Origin: Parvibaculum sp.
GTDB taxonomy: Bacteria; Pseudomonadota; Alphaproteobacteria; Parvibaculales; Parvibaculaceae
DNA: 64,000 nt
Reading direction: 5' to 3'
NCBI RefSeq assembly: GCF_030651915.1
Contig: NZ_JAUSBV010000007.1
Coordinates: forward strand, 113,385 to 177,384
Below the pieces are notes generated by a model. It saw nothing but the letters and a program-made list of their open reading frames with translations. It was not told where the DNA came from and did no database searches. Positions 56,597-64,000 of the stretch are shown piece by piece. A program made the translations under genes and the position numbers. The first letter of the stretch is position 1, and each line of letters begins with the position of its first letter.

Positions 56597-58053
56597 TGGC
56601 CGGTATCGTGAAAGTTGCAGGCGTCGAGGTTTCGGCGGATCACTGGATCGGCGGAAAGCGCGTCGCTTCGAAGCGGAAATTCGCCGACTTCTCTCCCATC
56701 GACGGCTCGCATCTCGCGGACATCTCGGCGGGCGGCAAGGCAGAGGCGGATGCGGCGGTGGCCGCGGCACGGAAAGCCTTTCCGGCATGGGCGGCCCTCG
56801 GTCCCAAGGGACGGCTGCCGATCCTGAAGAAATTCGCGGAAGGCATAAGGGCGCGCGCAAACGAACTCGCGGCCGTCGAGACGATGGACAATGGCTCGCT
56901 CCTCATGGGCAACGTTCATCGCGTGGTGCCGCGCGCGGCGCAGAACATCGAGTTCTTCGCCGACTGGGCGACGACGCTGGATGGCCATACGATCGACTCG
57001 CCCGAAGTCGTGAACCATGTGAAATACGATCCGGCGGGCGTCGCAGTGCTGATCACGCCGTGGAACGCGCCTCTGATGCTGACGACATGGAAAGTCGGCC
57101 CGGCGCTTGCCGCCGGCAACACCATCGTCGTGAAGCCGCCGGAATGGGCGCCGCTCACCTGTTCGCTCATGGCCGACATCGCGCATGAAGCGGGCCTGCC
57201 GCCGGGAGTTCTCAATGTCGTGCAGGGGATCGGCGAGGTTGCGGGCGACGCGCTGGTGAACCATCCCGATGTCGACCGCATCAGCTTCACCGGCTCGACC
57301 GATACGGCAAAACTCATCGGTCAGGCGGCAGCGCGTTCGATCACGCCGATGAGTGCGGAACTGGGCGGCAAGTCGCCTTTCATCGTCTGCGCCGATGCCG
57401 ATCTGGACGCGGCGGCGCAGACGGTCGCCGCCCAATACATGAACGCGGGTCAGGTCTGCCTCGCGGGCACGCGCATCCTGGTGGAAAAGAAGATCGAGGA
57501 GGAATTTCTCGAAAAGGTGCGCAGTGCGGCAAGCCACATGGTGGTGGGCGATCCGCGCGACAAGGATACGCGCGTCGGGCCCCTGATCCACAAGGAGCAT
57601 TTCGAGCGCGTCGCGGGCTTCGTCGAGCGCGCGAAGGCGGACGGCGCGGTGCCGCTCTGGGGCGGGAACCGCGCGAATTTCGGCGAGCTTTATTTCGAAC
57701 CGACGCTCTTTGCCGGTGTGAGCCCCGAACTGGAAATCGCGCAGCGCGAAGTCTTCGGCCCGGTACTCACCTGGCAGAGTTTTTCCTCCGACGACGAGGT
57801 TGTCGCACTTGCCAACAACACGCGCTACGGCCTCGCAGGCACACTCTTCAGCCGCAGCGAGAAACGGGCGATGGATATTGCCTCGCGGGTCGTCGCCGGA
57901 ACCTTCTGGGTCAACTGCTTCTTCATCCGCGACCTCGCGGCACCTTTCGGTGGCTCGAAGGACTCGGGCATCGGCCGCGAAGGCGGCGTCTGGAGCTTCG
58001 ATTTCTACACCGACATAAAAAACATATCGGTCCGCAAGGGATCGTTCGCCTGA
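56596..58053 (+). CDS. aldehyde dehydrogenase (muconic-semialdehyde type)
   Basis: A 485-residue NAD(P)+-dependent aldehyde dehydrogenase. The glutamate motif AELGGKSP and the cysteine motif NAGQVCLAGTR mark the active site, with FTGSTDT in the cofactor site. Its ATG overlaps the HpaB-like stop (TGATG). Position between a hydroxylase and an extradiol dioxygenase suggests oxidation of a meta-cleavage semialdehyde, as by HpaE or 2-hydroxymuconic-semialdehyde dehydrogenase. Confidence 0.92.
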   Translation: MAGIVKVAGVEVSADHWIGGKRVASKRKFADFSPIDGSHLADISAGGKAEADAAVAAARKAFPAWAALGPKGRLPILKKFAEGIRARANELAAVETMDNGSLLMGNVHRVVPRAAQNIEFFADWATTLDGHTIDSPEVVNHVKYDPAGVAVLITPWNAPLMLTTWKVGPALAAGNTIVVKPPEWAPLTCSLMADIAHEAGLPPGVLNVVQGIGEVAGDALVNHPDVDRISFTGSTDTAKLIGQAAARSITPMSAELGGKSPFIVCADADLDAAAQTVAAQYMNAGQVCLAGTRILVEKKIEEEFLEKVRSAASHMVVGDPRDKDTRVGPLIHKEHFERVAGFVERAKADGAVPLWGGNRANFGELYFEPTLFAGVSPELEIAQREVFGPVLTWQSFSSDDEVVALANNTRYGLAGTLFSRSEKRAMDIASRVVAGTFWVNCFFIRDLAAPFGGSKDSGIGREGGVWSFDFYTDIKNISVRKGSFA

Positions 58054-58065
58054 GGGGAGGCAATC

Positions 58066-58968
58066 ATGGTTCAGGTTACGGAGCTCGGCTATATGGGCCT
58101 CGGGGTCAAAAGCCTCGAGGCGTGGAAGGATTACGCCACGAATATCCTGGCACTCGAAGTCGTAGATGAGGGAGAGCCAGGCCGCTGCTATCTGCGGATG
58201 GACTACTGGCATCACCGCTTCATTCTCGAGGAAGATGGAACGGACGATCTGAACTATCTCGGCTTCCGCGTCGCCGGTGTCGAGGAGTTCCGCGAGATGC
58301 ACAGGAAGCTCACCGGCGCGGGAGTGGAGGTGCGTATCGGTTCCGAGGCGGAAGCGGCAGACCGCCGCGTTCTCGAGATCATGAAGCTCAAGGATGCGAG
58401 CGGGTTTCCGATCGAGATTTTTCATGGCCCCCAGGTCCAGGCGGACAAGCCCTTCCATCCGGGCCGCCGCATGCATGGCCGCTTCAAGACGGGCGACGGC
58501 GGCCTCGGCCATCTGATCCAGAAGGAAACGGTCGGCTTCGAAAAGACCTACGAGTTCTACAAGCTGCTCGGCATGCGCGGCGGCATCGAATACCGGATTC
58601 CCTTTCCCGGCCTCGACAAGCCTTTCGACCTCATGTTCATGCATTGCAATACGCGCGACCATACGGTGGCTTTCGGCCCGCCCGGCGAAAAGCGCATCAA
58701 TCATCTGATGATCGAAGTCGAGAGTCTGGACGATGTCGGTCTTGCCTACGAGATCGTGCGCAAGGCGGGTATTCCCGTCCCGATGGCACCGGGCCGCCAT
58801 GCCAACGACCATATGTATTCTTTCTATTTCATGAACCCGTCCGGCTGGATGTGCGAAGTGGGCTGGGGGGCGCGCGAAGCGACGCACCAATCGGAATACT
58901 ACCAGCGCGATACTTACGGCCACGAACCTGACGAGGCCGTAATGAAGAAGGGCCTGATGGAAGTCTGA
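58066..58968 (+). CDS. extradiol ring-cleavage dioxygenase (VOC type), second
   Basis: A 300-residue two-domain VOC dioxygenase. Fe(II) ligands are expected at His149, His213 and Glu264, with second-shell His249 and Tyr254 (motif NDH to NPSGWMCE). It differs from the enzyme at 29353 and is embedded in the hydroxylase/dehydrogenase operon, 12 bases after the aldehyde dehydrogenase. It should cleave the catechol produced by the HpaB-like enzyme next to the hydroxyls. Confidence 0.92.
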   Translation: MVQVTELGYMGLGVKSLEAWKDYATNILALEVVDEGEPGRCYLRMDYWHHRFILEEDGTDDLNYLGFRVAGVEEFREMHRKLTGAGVEVRIGSEAEAADRRVLEIMKLKDASGFPIEIFHGPQVQADKPFHPGRRMHGRFKTGDGGLGHLIQKETVGFEKTYEFYKLLGMRGGIEYRIPFPGLDKPFDLMFMHCNTRDHTVAFGPPGEKRINHLMIEVESLDDVGLAYEIVRKAGIPVPMAPGRHANDHMYSFYFMNPSGWMCEVGWGAREATHQSEYYQRDTYGHEPDEAVMKKGLMEV

Positions 58969-59009
58969 CGCGCGAACTCGAAACAGAAAAGAAAACAGGA
59001 GAGGAAGAT

Positions 59010-59843
59010 ATGTCGGTTCTCGAAGGTCCGCGCGGGGAATGGCGGCGCATCCTGCATCAGGGAACGCCGGTATGGGTTAAACCGGAGGAAGGCGGCACGC
59101 TCCGTCTCGGCGACGGGCGAACGGTGGATGAAGCGAGCGCGACCTATCTGCCGCCCTGCGATCCGACGAAGATCATATGCATCCATCTGAACTACGATTC
59201 GCGCCGCGTCGAGTTCAAGGCGCCGCCGCTCGTCACGCCAACCTACTTCCAGAAGCCGCTGACGACACTCAATTCGCATCGCGGTTTCCTCAACCGGCCC
59301 GCCGATTGCCAGTATCTCAATTACGAAGGAGAGATCGCGGCCATCGTCGGTAAGCCCATGCGCAATGTCGCGCCCGATGAAGTGTGGGACTGCCTTGCGG
59401 GTTTCGCCCCGGCCAACGATGTCGGCGCACAGGACTTCCGCGACACGGATGCGGGCTCGATGCTCCGCGTGAAGGGCCAGGATGGCTTCTGCCCCGTCGG
59501 TCCGGGCATCGTGCGCGGTGTCGATATTCGGAAGGAAAGCGTCCGCACCTATATCAACGGCAAGGTGGTGCAGGACGGGCCGGTAAGCGAAATGACCTTC
59601 CCGATCGACTACATCTTCGCCGATCTCTCCCGCCACATCACTTTCCTGCCCGGCGACATCGTGCTCACCGGCACGCCCGCCAATTCGCGTCCGATGAACC
59701 CCGGCGACGTCGTCGAAGTGGAGGTGACGGGTATCGGTAAGATCACCAACACGGTGCAGGAAGTGCCGGCGCCCACCCACAAGGTCGGGCACGAGCCGAC
59801 GGACACCGACGCCGTCCGCCGCGTCGCGCTCGGGCAGTTCTGA
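59010..59843 (+). CDS. fumarylacetoacetate hydrolase (FAH)-family protein
   Basis: A 277-residue FAH-fold protein. It has a metal-binding ExE segment ([12 protein letters not shown]), the downstream DVGAQDFRD and [10 protein letters not shown] stretches and the C-terminal LTGTPAN. In meta-cleavage pathways this family acts as decarboxylase/isomerase (HpaG) or as hydrolase of C-C bonds. With an aldehyde dehydrogenase upstream and an HpaI/HpaH pair downstream, a HpaG-like tautomerase/decarboxylase is the best guess. Confidence 0.88.
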   Translation: MSVLEGPRGEWRRILHQGTPVWVKPEEGGTLRLGDGRTVDEASATYLPPCDPTKIICIHLNYDSRRVEFKAPPLVTPTYFQKPLTTLNSHRGFLNRPADCQYLNYEGEIAAIVGKPMRNVAPDEVWDCLAGFAPANDVGAQDFRDTDAGSMLRVKGQDGFCPVGPGIVRGVDIRKESVRTYINGKVVQDGPVSEMTFPIDYIFADLSRHITFLPGDIVLTGTPANSRPMNPGDVVEVEVTGIGKITNTVQEVPAPTHKVGHEPTDTDAVRRVALGQF

Positions 59844-59854
59844 GGGATATAAAA

Positions 59855-60619
59855 ATGGCGGAAGCCTTGTCTCTGAAATCGCGTTGGGCGGCTGGAGAGG
59901 TGACGTTTGGCGCCTGGTGCATGATGCCCGGCGCGCTCGGCGTCGAGGCTATTTCGTCGCTTGGCTTCGATTGGATACTCGTCGATATGCAGCATGGCTG
60001 CATGGACTATGGACAGGCGCTTGATATGATCCGCGCCGCCGACATTCGCGGAATTCCAGCGATTGTACGGGTGCCCTGGAACGAGCCGGGCATCGTCGGT
60101 CGCGTTCTGGATGCGGGCGCCCTTGGTGTCGTCGCTCCGATGATTCAGACGGCCGACGATGCGAGGAGTCTGGTCGACTCCTGCCGCTATCCGCCAGTTG
60201 GGCGCCGCAGCTTCGGGCCTGTACGTGTCGGAACGCGCGACGGCGCGGGCTATGCCTTGACTGCCAACGACCGTGTTGTCGTCATTCCGATGATCGAGAC
60301 GCGCTCCGCGCTTGATCAGGTCGATGAAATCGTCAGCTTGCCGGGTGTGGACGCCGTCTTGGTGGGGCCCTTCGATCTTTCGGTCGCGCTTGGCCTGCCG
60401 CCGGGAGACAATGACGGAAAGCCGATTTTCGACGACGCCATAAAGACCATTGTCGCCGCCTGTCGGCGGCACGGCAAGGCGGTAGCCGTCCTGTCGAATG
60501 CGGCCGTCGCGCCGCTACGCGTCACGCAAGGGTTTCAGATGGTCTCGGTTACGACAGACATTGCGGCGCTCACTTCGGCGAGCATGGCAAGCCTCAGAAT
60601 CGTGAAAAAACTGGAATGA
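59855..60619 (+). CDS. HpaI/HpcH-type 2-keto-3-deoxy aldolase (class II)
   Basis: A 254-residue TIM-barrel aldolase. The [11 protein letters not shown] and [12 protein letters not shown] stretches carry the catalytic histidine and arginine of HpaI, and [10 protein letters not shown] holds a metal-site region. It splits 4-hydroxy-2-oxo acids to pyruvate and an aldehyde. It starts 11 bases after the FAH gene and ends three bases before the hydratase ATG, so the last three genes form a compact lower pathway. Confidence 0.9.
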   Translation: MAEALSLKSRWAAGEVTFGAWCMMPGALGVEAISSLGFDWILVDMQHGCMDYGQALDMIRAADIRGIPAIVRVPWNEPGIVGRVLDAGALGVVAPMIQTADDARSLVDSCRYPPVGRRSFGPVRVGTRDGAGYALTANDRVVVIPMIETRSALDQVDEIVSLPGVDAVLVGPFDLSVALGLPPGDNDGKPIFDDAIKTIVAACRRHGKAVAVLSNAAVAPLRVTQGFQMVSVTTDIAALTSASMASLRIVKKLE

Positions 60620-60622
60620 GAA

Positions 60623-61414
60623 ATGCTGGATAGCGCGACAAGAACAAAAATCGTCGACAAGCTTTTCGACGTCTACAAGACACGCAAGCCGCTGCCGCGG
60701 CTGACCGGAACCTATCCTGGCTTGACCGTCGAGGACTCCTATCTGGTTCAGGAAGAGTTCGTGCGCCGCAAGGTTGATGCGGGTGCCAAGGTGAGGGGCT
60801 ACAAGGTTGGGCTTACGTCGAAACCGATGCAGGAAATGGCAGGATCTTCGGAGCCGGATTTCAGCGCGATAACCGACGACATGTTCCTGCCCGAAGCGAC
60901 GCCGATCGACGCTGGCCGGTTTTTCCGCCCGATGATCGAAATCGAAATCGCATTCGTCATGAAGCACGCGCTCGAGGGGCCGGGTGTGCTGCCCGTAGAC
61001 GTGCTCCGGGCGACCGATTTTGTTGTCCCGGCGATCGAGATTGTCGATTTCCGCGTAATGCCGGAGCCTGGTTTCGGCATCATCGACACCGTGGCCGATC
61101 TGGCAGCCTGCGGCGGTGTCGTGCTGGGTGCCAACCCAAGGAGGCTTGACGCGATCGACGTGCGGCGCGTGCATGGCGAGTTGAAGTTGAACGGCAAGCC
61201 GGAAGTCGAGGGCGAAGCCTCGGCGGTTCTGGGCAATCCCGTAACGTCCGTCGCCTGGCTTGCGAACAAGCTCGGCGAATTCGGCGTTGTTTTCGAGCCG
61301 GGTCAGGTGGTGCTTACCGGGTCTTTTGTGCGGGCAATTCCCGTTAAGGCCGGCGACGATGTTTTGTGCCGCTTCGACCAGGGATTGGGCGATCTGTCCG
61401 CGAGTTTTATCTGA
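60623..61414 (+). CDS. 2-keto-4-pentenoate/2-oxohepta-3-enedioate hydratase (HpaH/MhpD family)
   Basis: A 263-residue hydratase of the FAH-related MhpD/HpaH fold. Segments YKVGLTSKPMQEMAG, MIEIEIAFVMK and LGNPVTSVAWLANKLGEFG are typical. It adds water to 2-hydroxypenta-2,4-dienoate-type compounds before aldol cleavage by the neighbouring HpaI-like enzyme. It is the last gene of the operon. Confidence 0.9.
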   Translation: MLDSATRTKIVDKLFDVYKTRKPLPRLTGTYPGLTVEDSYLVQEEFVRRKVDAGAKVRGYKVGLTSKPMQEMAGSSEPDFSAITDDMFLPEATPIDAGRFFRPMIEIEIAFVMKHALEGPGVLPVDVLRATDFVVPAIEIVDFRVMPEPGFGIIDTVADLAACGGVVLGANPRRLDAIDVRRVHGELKLNGKPEVEGEASAVLGNPVTSVAWLANKLGEFGVVFEPGQVVLTGSFVRAIPVKAGDDVLCRFDQGLGDLSASFI

Positions 61415-61499
61415 ATTGTGGACGGCCGGTCACTGTCCAAAATAGAAAAAGTGTCGCGCAAGTCCGGGTTATATAAATCTGTATAAGGATTAAAACCAC

Positions 61500-61955
61500 A
61501 TGAAGCTGGTCCCTTTGATGAAAATTCACGTTCTTGTCGCCTCGCCATTCGATATCGGCGACACGACGCAAGGCAAGCGGCTTGTCGCCAACATTACGGG
61601 GGGCGCGTTCGAGGGCAAGCGACTCACGGGCACCGTTTGCAGCAGTGGTGCCGACTGGATCCTTATCGATTCCGAGAATTTGGGGCATATCGACGTGCGT
61701 ATCGTTCTGCAGACGAACGATGGCGCACACATCTATGTTCATTATACCGGCTTTCTTGATTACAACGAAAAATTTGTGACTGCGGCACTCAGTGGCGGCG
61801 AAACGAAAATCGGCGACTCGTATTTTTTGAGCCAGCTGCGTTTCGAGACGGGTGCCGAAAAATACAAATGGTTGAACAGGGTTTTGGGTGTCGGCGAGGG
61901 GCGCGTTTACCCGGGCGGCATCGAGTATCAGGTTTACGAGCAGGCGCACGATTGA
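61500..61955 (+). CDS. DUF3237 family protein
   Basis: A 151-residue protein of unknown function with the beta-barrel-type segment GKRLVANITGGAFEGKRLTGTVCSSGADW, quoted here only as a family recognition stretch, and GAHIYVHYTGFL. DUF3237 proteins are small predicted beta-barrels often found beside catabolic oxidoreductases. It is 85 bases after the hydratase and 112 before a KstD-like flavoprotein. An upstream TATATAA stretch might be a promoter. No function can be assigned. Confidence 0.75.
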   Translation: MKLVPLMKIHVLVASPFDIGDTTQGKRLVANITGGAFEGKRLTGTVCSSGADWILIDSENLGHIDVRIVLQTNDGAHIYVHYTGFLDYNEKFVTAALSGGETKIGDSYFLSQLRFETGAEKYKWLNRVLGVGEGRVYPGGIEYQVYEQAHD

Positions 61956-62067
61956 AACATGCGCCCGGAGCGAGGCGGCGGGTTCCCCCGCCAGCCTTTC
62001 ATGCGGTGCCGGGAAATGCGGGTGGCATCGGCTTTCTGTGCGTCGGACAAATTGAGGGAGGACACTT

Positions 62068-63759
62068 GTGGCTGACAATGGAGCGGGAGCCGGCATTCGC
62101 TGGGACAAAGAGGTGGACTGGCTGGTCGTGGGCGGCGGCGGTGCCGGAATGGTGTCAGCCCTGACGGCCAAGCATCTGGGTCTTGATACGCTGGTGATCG
62201 AAAAGTCGCCCTATATGGGCGGCAGCACGGCGCGATCAGGCGGCGTGGTCTGGATTCCCAACAATTACCTGGTGCACGAGGGCGGGCTGCCGGACTCGGA
62301 GGAACGCGCCAGGACCTACATGGCCAGCACGGTCGGCAATCGCGTGCCCTCGGAAGTTCAGGAATCGTTTGTGAAATACGGTCCGCAAATGATCGAGTTC
62401 CTGCGCGATCACACTGAAACGCGCTTCATCTGGAGCAAGGGATACTCGGACTATTATCCCGAAGCGCCTGGCGGCTTCTCCGAAGGCCGCGCCCTGGAAG
62501 CCGTTCCCTTCAACGGGACTTTGCTTGGCGCCAATCAGAAATATTTCCGCCCGCCGGTTCTGTCGGGCACCCATTACGCAGGCCTCCTGCTGTTCGAGTT
62601 GTTTTCGGTCGCCCGGATGCGCCACCATTGGGACGGAAAACGCAAGTTCATGAAGGCGGCTTTCAACACGATCGCGAACAGGCTGCTTGGCAAAAAAGTG
62701 ATGACGGCGGGACAGGGCACCGCCGGTCGGCTCTTTTACTCTATATTGCGTGCCAACATTCCATTCGAAGTGAATACGGGCCTGACGTCGGTGGTGATGG
62801 AGAACGGTCGCGTCGTCGGCGCCGAGGTGTCGAAGGGCGGCAAGACGCTTCGATACAAGGCGCGGCGCGGCGTGGCGCTGACCGCCGGCGGCTTCGCCCA
62901 CAATCAGGAAATGCGCGATCGCTATCTTCCGCATCCCACAAGCTCGAAATGGTCGCTTGCCGCCGAAAGCGACACGGGCGATGCCATTCGCGCCGGCGAG
63001 AGCATTGGTGCCCGGCTCGATCTGATGGACGATGCCTGGTGGGGGCCGGTCAGTCACGTAAACGCCAACGAGAATCCACATTTCTGCGTTCTCGAGCGCT
63101 CGCTTCCGGGATCCATGATCGTGAATTCCTCAGGTGATCGCTTCGTAAACGAGGCGGCACCTTATTGCGACGTGGTCACCAGGATTTACGAAATGCACAA
63201 CGGGGCAGGCACGTCCTGCGTGCCGGTATGGCTCATCCTCGATAAGGCGTACAAGGATTACTATATGATCGCCTCGAATATGCCGCGCCAGCCCCTCCCG
63301 AAGCGGTGGAGTGAGAGTGGTGACGTGGTTTCGGCACCAAGCCTTGCAGAACTTGCGGAGAAGATAGGCGTTCCGGCGGACCGTCTCGTAAAATCAATGG
63401 AGCGATTCAACAAGCTCGCCGAGACCGGCGTTGATGAGGATTATCATAGAGGCGACAGCGCGCATGATCGGATGTACGGCGATCCCTTTTTCAAAAATCC
63501 GAATCTGGCACCGTTGACGAAAGCTCCTTTCTTCGCCATACGACTCTATCCCGGCGATATCGGCACGCGCGGTGGGCTTGTTATTAACAAGTTCGGACAG
63601 GTTGTCTCGCAGTCGGGAGAAGTTATCGAGGGTCTGTGGGCGGCGGGGAACAGCACGGCGTCCGTCATGGGGAATTCCTATCCTGGACCTGGCGCGACCA
63701 TCGGCCCGGCCATGACATTTGGCTACATTGCTGCCATGAAAGGCGCCGGACACATCTGA
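62068..63759 (+). CDS. FAD-dependent 3-oxosteroid 1-dehydrogenase-like (KstD family) flavoprotein
   Basis: A 563-residue flavoprotein; GGGAGGA precedes the GTG start at 62068. It has the FAD-binding GGGGAGMVSA loop, ARSGGVVWIP, and a C terminus with RLYPGDIGTRGG, GNSTASVMGNSYPGPG and GPAMTFGYIA, which closely follow ketosteroid delta-1-dehydrogenases. The family also includes fumarate-reductase-like and terpenoid dehydrogenases. It should introduce a 1,2-double bond next to a ring ketone. The true substrate may be a non-steroid alicyclic ketone, given the surroundings. Confidence 0.8.
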   Translation: MADNGAGAGIRWDKEVDWLVVGGGGAGMVSALTAKHLGLDTLVIEKSPYMGGSTARSGGVVWIPNNYLVHEGGLPDSEERARTYMASTVGNRVPSEVQESFVKYGPQMIEFLRDHTETRFIWSKGYSDYYPEAPGGFSEGRALEAVPFNGTLLGANQKYFRPPVLSGTHYAGLLLFELFSVARMRHHWDGKRKFMKAAFNTIANRLLGKKVMTAGQGTAGRLFYSILRANIPFEVNTGLTSVVMENGRVVGAEVSKGGKTLRYKARRGVALTAGGFAHNQEMRDRYLPHPTSSKWSLAAESDTGDAIRAGESIGARLDLMDDAWWGPVSHVNANENPHFCVLERSLPGSMIVNSSGDRFVNEAAPYCDVVTRIYEMHNGAGTSCVPVWLILDKAYKDYYMIASNMPRQPLPKRWSESGDVVSAPSLAELAEKIGVPADRLVKSMERFNKLAETGVDEDYHRGDSAHDRMYGDPFFKNPNLAPLTKAPFFAIRLYPGDIGTRGGLVINKFGQVVSQSGEVIEGLWAAGNSTASVMGNSYPGPGATIGPAMTFGYIAAMKGAGHI

Positions 63760-63859
63760 CGTTTTTCGGTTTGTTTGACCTGGAATTTGCCAACCCGCAT
63801 GGTCCAAGGTTGGCGTAAGCCCAAAGACGCACGTGCGCCGACTTGAAGCTGTGCGGCGT

Positions 63860-64000
63860 CTAGGTAGTGGACTCATAAGCACGGGCCCATATCCGGATTG
63901 AAACGATGGCGACCGCAGCGAGGAAGTTGCGTGCGAGCTTGTCGAAGCGCGTGGCGACGCGCCTGAAGTGCTTGAGCTTGTTGAAGAAGCGCTCGACCAG
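63860..64000 (-). mobile_element. IS5-family transposase 3' end, cut by window edge
   Basis: On the minus strand an open frame enters from the right edge and ends with TAG at 63862-63860. The visible 46 residues include LVERFFNKLKHFRR, TRFDKLARNFLAAV and IWARAYESTT, the usual C terminus of IS5-type (DDE) transposases. The element extends beyond the window. Its terminal inverted repeat should lie in the 63770-63860 gap but could not be recognised without the other end. Confidence 0.85.

Noticed and set aside
56479..58923. Open frame of 814 codons on the minus strand opposite the aldehyde dehydrogenase and dioxygenase genes
   Set aside because: Antisense shadow of two well-supported enzymes; no family motif and biased Arg/His content.

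Overview
This is a densely packed, GC-rich catabolic region. Gene content and style (Rieske dioxygenases, CYP153-type P450s, many acyl-CoA dehydrogenases, Shine-Dalgarno-led ATG/GTG starts, TTGACA/TATAAT promoters) suggest an alphaproteobacterium that lives on hydrophobic alicyclic or aromatic compounds. The genus cannot be fixed from the sequence. No rRNA, tRNA, CRISPR array or origin was seen. No stretch over 300 bases lacks a gene.

Layout. (1) 3-6796: a 5'-truncated D-aminoacylase-type amidohydrolase, an HSL-type esterase, an IclR regulator, an old-yellow-enzyme/FAD oxidoreductase, a MaoC hydratase and a carboxymuconolactone-decarboxylase-like protein. (2) 6943-14637: zinc alcohol dehydrogenase, a thiolase-like/DUF35 pair and four acyl-CoA dehydrogenases, closed by a clear terminator. 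(3) 14713-22158, minus strand: beta-oxidation-like genes (two acyl-CoA dehydrogenases, SDR, acyl-CoA ligase, CoA transferase, crotonase). (4) 22296-33203: a second thiolase-like/DUF35 pair, acyl-CoA ligase and SDR, then two Rieske alpha/beta pairs with a dihydrodiol dehydrogenase, an extradiol dioxygenase and a PdxA-family dehydrogenase. (5) 33222-45802: two inverted CYP153 genes flank a cyclohexanecarboxylate-type block (aliA-like ligase, badH, badI, aliB/badJ-like dehydrogenase, crotonase), followed by an orphan Rieske oxygenase and a luciferase-like monooxygenase. (6) 45869-53904: crotonase, hydrolase, GntR regulator, nitronate-monooxygenase-like protein, thioesterase, Baeyer-Villiger monooxygenase, a third CYP153 and a ferredoxin. 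(7) 54128-63759: TetR regulator, then a meta-cleavage operon (HpaB-like hydroxylase, aldehyde dehydrogenase, extradiol dioxygenase, FAH-family hydrolase, HpaI-type aldolase, HpaH-type hydratase), a DUF3237 protein and a KstD-like flavoprotein. A transposase 3' end lies at the right edge.

Working model (inference): CYP153 enzymes and the Baeyer-Villiger enzyme oxygenate an alicyclic or alkyl-substituted ring. Side chains are activated by CoA ligases and shortened by acyl-CoA dehydrogenases, hydratases and retro-aldolase-type thiolase-like proteins. A saturated ring is opened through 2-ketocyclohexanecarboxyl-CoA, and aromatic rings through Rieske and extradiol enzymes. IclR, two TetR and one GntR/FCD regulator divide the region into modules, several with good palindromic operator candidates.
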